Assembly: GCA_021371855.1 (NCBI GenBank)
Contig: JAJFVL010000046.1
Coordinates: 117,897 to 161,978, forward strand
DNA: 44,082 bases
Reading direction: 5' to 3'
DNA from: Bacteroidales bacterium
Lineage (GTDB): Bacteria; Bacteroidota; Bacteroidia; Bacteroidales; VadinHA17
Part shown: positions 42,333-44,082 of the stretch, piece by piece
How the letters are laid out: the number at the start of each line of letters is the position of its first letter
How positions within the stretch are numbered: the first letter of the stretch is position 1
Notes under the pieces: model-generated
Seen by the model: the letters and a program-made list of their open reading frames with translations, nothing else
Database searches by the model: none
What the model was told of the DNA's origin: nothing
Program-made: the position numbers and the translations under genes

Positions 42333-43273
42333 AAGGGCAGTTTCCTGAAATCAACATTGCCTCCTGAGATTATCAATCCTATTTTTTTGCCCCTGAAAAC
42401 ATCCGGGTTTTCCTTAATAATGGCAAGAACAGTTGCAGACGATGGCTCAATAATTATTTTCATCCTTTCCCACACCAGAAGCATACAGGCAATAATAGAT
42501 TCTTCTTTTGCAGTAAATATCTTATCAACATTTCTCCTGATGACCGAAAAAGTAAGTTCGCTGAGAGATGTAAGCAATCCGTCAGCTACTGTTAACGGAT
42601 TTACCGAGGGGGTCAGCTTTCCTGTAGTGAATGATATATAAGCATCATTTGCATTTAGAGGCTCTGCACCTATAACCTGTATGTCTTTATTAATACCTTT
42701 TACACAGGTTGAAGTTCCGCTCAACAGCCCTCCTCCTCCAACCGGTGCAATAACGATCTCCAGATCATCCTCTTCGTTTAGCAGCTCCAACGCTGCCGTT
42801 CCCTGACCACATATAACGTTAAAATTATCATATGGATGCACAAGTGTTGCACCAGTTTTTTCCATAATAATACGGGTTGTTTCTTCGCGTGCCTGCAAGG
42901 TCGGTTTGCAGAAAGTGATCTCCGCTCCATAGCCTGCAACAGCATTCTTCTTAACAACAGGTGCACTTTCGGGCATGACAATATAGGCCCTGGTATCATT
43001 CATCGCGGCGGCCAGTGCAAGTGCTGCCGCATGATTACCTGATGAATGAGTAACAACACCTTTACGTTTTTCTTCAGAAGTCAGCGACATAACAGCATTT
43101 GTGGCACCCCTGAACTTAAATGCCCCTACCTTCTGGAAATTCTCACATTTAAAAAACAGGTCGCAGTCAAAAATCTTATCGATCTGTTGTGATGTCAGAA
43201 CCGGGGTCTGGTGAATAAATGGTTTTATTCGTGAATGGGCAGACTGAATATCGGAAAGCCGGGGTAGTCTCAT
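42329..43273 (-). CDS. threonine dehydratase / serine racemase-like PLP enzyme
   Basis: The 314-residue fold-type II PLP enzyme has the lysine in FQKVGAFKFRGATNAV, the SSGNHAAALALAA loop, the phosphate-binding PVGGGGLLSGTS and the C-terminal LIISGGNVDF. There is no ACT regulatory domain, so it is of the catabolic (TdcB) or serine racemase-like type rather than biosynthetic IlvA. Residues that would choose between threonine deamination and serine racemisation cannot be settled by eye. It may share a transcript with the small ORFs upstream, but a 166-nt gap lies between. Confidence 0.9.
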   Translation of the reverse strand: MRLPRLSDIQSAHSRIKPFIHQTPVLTSQQIDKIFDCDLFFKCENFQKVGAFKFRGATNAVMSLTSEEKRKGVVTHSSGNHAAALALAAAMNDTRAYIVMPESAPVVKKNAVAGYGAEITFCKPTLQAREETTRIIMEKTGATLVHPYDNFNVICGQGTAALELLNEEDDLEIVIAPVGGGGLLSGTSTCVKGINKDIQVIGAEPLNANDAYISFTTGKLTPSVNPLTVADGLLTSLSELTFSVIRRNVDKIFTAKEESIIACMLLVWERMKIIIEPSSATVLAIIKENPDVFRGKKIGLIISGGNVDFRKLPF

Positions 43274-43439
43274 ATCGGATGTTTTTTCAAAAATAACAAT
43301 TTTTATCTCACCCTAAACCTGCGAAGTCAGCCAGTCAACTTTGCCGGAAAGAGCCAGATATGCCGGCAGGAATCCGAAAGCAGTCACTTCCCCATTGAAG
43401 AGTGACTTAAAGTACAGATTATCTCTTTATGCTAAAAAA

Positions 43440-43544
43440 TCATTCAGAATTGTTTTTACGTCGTTTAACTGATTCATTAATAATCATTACTATACCAATC
43501 ACCAGGATTGCCATAAAAGCGATAATGCCTGCTGCTGCTCTCAT
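43440..43544 (-). CDS. possible 34-aa single-pass membrane protein
   Basis: ATG at 43544 to TGA at 43440. The product has a hydrophobic helix (GIIAFMAILVIGIVMII, about residues 6-22) and a basic tail (ESVKRRKNNSE), so N-out/C-in orientation is expected from the positive-inside rule. I do not recognise the family. It follows another small membrane ORF on the same strand, 108 nt away. Coding status rests on its shape and context alone. Confidence 0.4.
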   Translation of the reverse strand: MRAAAGIIAFMAILVIGIVMIINESVKRRKNNSE

Positions 43545-43652
43545 CTAGAAGTTTTTATTTTATTAGGACTCGGTTCATTGTCAATACGATATTGCCATTC
43601 TTTATTGTATAATAGTACAAATGCATACTATCATACCCGTTATTGAATGCCT

Positions 43653-43754
43653 TTACCCGGGGAAGAAACAAATCTTTAGAATTGCCAGTATAACAAATAT
43701 CGCAAACCAGAACAAAAAGACCTTAAATCCGTTTGACATTTTTGGTAATTTCAT
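43653..43754 (-). CDS. possible 33-aa single-pass membrane protein downstream of the structured repeat
   Basis: ATG at 43754 to TAA at 43653. The product has a short basic/polar head (MKLPKMSNGFK) and a hydrophobic helix (VFLFWFAIFVILAILKICF). Its start codon has the same sequence context as hlyD at 31447, because the structured repeat runs up to and through ATGAAA in both. That shared leader is the main reason to believe it is translated. Function unknown. Confidence 0.45.
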   Translation of the reverse strand: MKLPKMSNGFKVFLFWFAIFVILAILKICFFPG

Positions 43755-43758
43755 CTGC

Positions 43759-43868
43759 ATATAATTTATTTTTAATGGTCAGATGGAACCACACATGATT
43801 ACCTTCGTGGAGCACTCCCGACAAGTCGGGACGTGTTTGTGATTGGTATCAATCATGTGGGTTTCATA
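43759..43868 (-). repeat. structured dispersed repeat, copy 2, upstream of the 33-aa ORF
   Basis: Read on the minus strand, 43868-43836 and 43800-43759 are identical to the 33-nt and 42-nt blocks of copy 1 at 31345-31442, in the same orientation to a downstream ATG. The middle (43801-43835, 35 nt) is unrelated in sequence but again contains a hairpin, TCCCGAC-AA-GTCGGGA (43816-43831), within the conserved outer stem. Confidence 0.85.
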
Positions 43869-43901
43869 ATGCATTAATTTTTAATTTAATACAACCAGTT
43901 A

Positions 43902-43909
43902 CAAATTTA
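43902..43909 (-). promoter_or_regulatory. candidate -7 element upstream of the structured repeat copy 2
   Basis: Minus strand TAAATTTG is a full TAnnTTTG match about 34 nt ahead of the repeat, so the repeat would be transcribed as a 5' leader. The -33 position is weak. Confidence 0.4.
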
Positions 43910-43932
43910 TGGATGAATACTTTTTGAATTGA

Positions 43933-43971
43933 TTAGAATATGATTAGAAGTTTGTTAGAAGTTTCTTAAAA
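43933..43971. promoter_or_regulatory. four direct repeats TTAGAA at exact 11-bp spacing
   Basis: TTAGAA begins at 43933, 43944 and 43955 and TTAAAA at 43966; every step is 11 bp, one helical turn. The third bases around them are also alike (GATTAGAA twice, TTAGAAGTTT twice). The array ends 24 bp before the -7 box of the response-regulator gene, where an activator would sit. OmpR-type regulators commonly bind direct repeats spaced 10-11 bp. Confidence 0.6.
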
Positions 43972-43995
43972 GTGTACTAAGTAGATTCCTTATCT

Positions 43996-44003
43996 TAAAT
44001 TTG
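43996..44003 (+). promoter_or_regulatory. candidate -7 element of the response-regulator gene
   Basis: TAAATTTG is a full TAnnTTTG match 23 nt before the ATG at 44027. The -33 box is poor, which would fit a promoter that needs an activator. Confidence 0.45.
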
Positions 44004-44026
44004 TATTGGCATGAACAGGTTTTAAT

Positions 44027-44082
44027 ATGAATAACATCAATATATTAATCATTGAGGATGAGCAGCGGCTTGCTGATATCCT
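44027..44082 (+). CDS. response regulator receiver domain, N-terminus only (cut by window end)
   Basis: The last 56 bases encode MNNINILIIEDEQRLADI, the first strand and acidic pocket (Glu-Asp-Glu) of a receiver domain. The wording is that of OmpR/PhoB-type regulators, but the output domain is outside the window. Direct repeats upstream suggest autoregulation. Confidence 0.8.
   Translation, partial: MNNINILIIEDEQRLADI

Larger units (their letters stand above)
43274..44026. other. 753-nt region between the dehydratase gene and the response regulator
   Basis: It holds no ordinary-size gene. It contains two possible small membrane-protein genes (43440-43544 and 43653-43754), the second copy of the structured repeat (43759-43868), divergent -7 boxes and a four-fold 11-bp direct repeat. 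The frame 43426-43313 on the minus strand reads FKSLFNGEVTAFGF then LPAYLALSGKVDWLTSQV before TAG; it has no start codon, and may be a gene scrap. Confidence 0.5.

Noticed and set aside
43313..43426. Protein-like frame on the minus strand reading GEVTAFGFLPAYLALSG and ending at TAG
   Set aside because: No start codon and an in-frame stop just upstream; it may be a scrap of a gene, but I recognise no family and 37 open codons can occur by chance.
43570..43735. Alternative minus-strand frame overlapping the 33-aa ORF (LPRVKAFNNGYDSMHLYYY)
   Set aside because: It has no start before residue 30 or so, overlaps the better-supported ORF in another frame, and A+T-rich DNA readily gives such frames.

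Overview
The window reads as a Bacteroidota chromosome, most likely an anaerobic or microaerophilic member of the Bacteroidales/Marinilabiliales side; the family is my inference. Support comes from several sides: promoters of the Bacteroidota type (TTTG or TTTC, about 19-21 nt, then TAnnTTTG), almost no Shine-Dalgarno sequences, a GH97 lipoprotein, LytS/LytTR signalling, long runs of co-oriented genes and an A+T-rich composition. All main genes look native and no complete insertion sequence, prophage, CRISPR array, tRNA or rRNA was seen.

Layout. 1-3.3 kb: the 3' part of hcp (hybrid-cluster protein) converges on an amt plus P-II pair, with a bidirectional terminator between. 3.3-10.05 kb: a complete tryptophan operon on the minus strand, trpE-G-D-C-F-B-A. 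Ahead of it lie a consensus promoter, a 22-residue leader peptide containing Trp-Arg-Trp-Trp and a strong intrinsic terminator, which is a textbook attenuator layout. 10.1-10.3 kb: a decayed stub of an outer-membrane porin gene. 10.5-12.4 kb: a GH97 lipoprotein. 12.4-19.0 kb: a minus-strand efflux operon (TolC, MacA-like adaptor, MacB-like ATPase and permease) that ends in a LytS-type kinase and LytTR regulator. 19.2-19.8 kb: a RibD-C/DHFR-like reductase. 19.9-24.9 kb: a trehalose locus, with a GH15 hydrolase divergent from otsB-otsA. The otsA product carries a membrane sensor-like front end with a HAMP-like linker. 25.0-28.3 kb: a zinc metallopeptidase divergent from a Cu(I) P-type ATPase. 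28.3-29.0 kb: a truncated AAA-type ATPase. 29.3-36.4 kb: a drug-efflux operon like E. coli ybhGFSR (TetR, TolC, HlyD, two separate ABC ATPases, two ABC-2 permeases), with short tandem repeats in two of its junctions. 36.5-43.3 kb: two endonuclease/exonuclease/phosphatase-family proteins, mutL, two rhomboid proteases and a threonine dehydratase-like enzyme. 43.4-44.1 kb: two possible small membrane-protein genes, a structured repeat, a four-fold 11-bp direct repeat and the start of an OmpR-type response regulator.

The observations most worth following are the trp leader/attenuator, the sensor-like trehalose-6-phosphate synthase, and a structured element of about 107-119 bp present twice, each copy running exactly into the ATG of a membrane-associated gene. 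Next come the octamer array that separates two in-frame ABC ATPase genes and the 11-bp-phased repeat ahead of the last response regulator. No single locus is clearly a new defence or mobile system.
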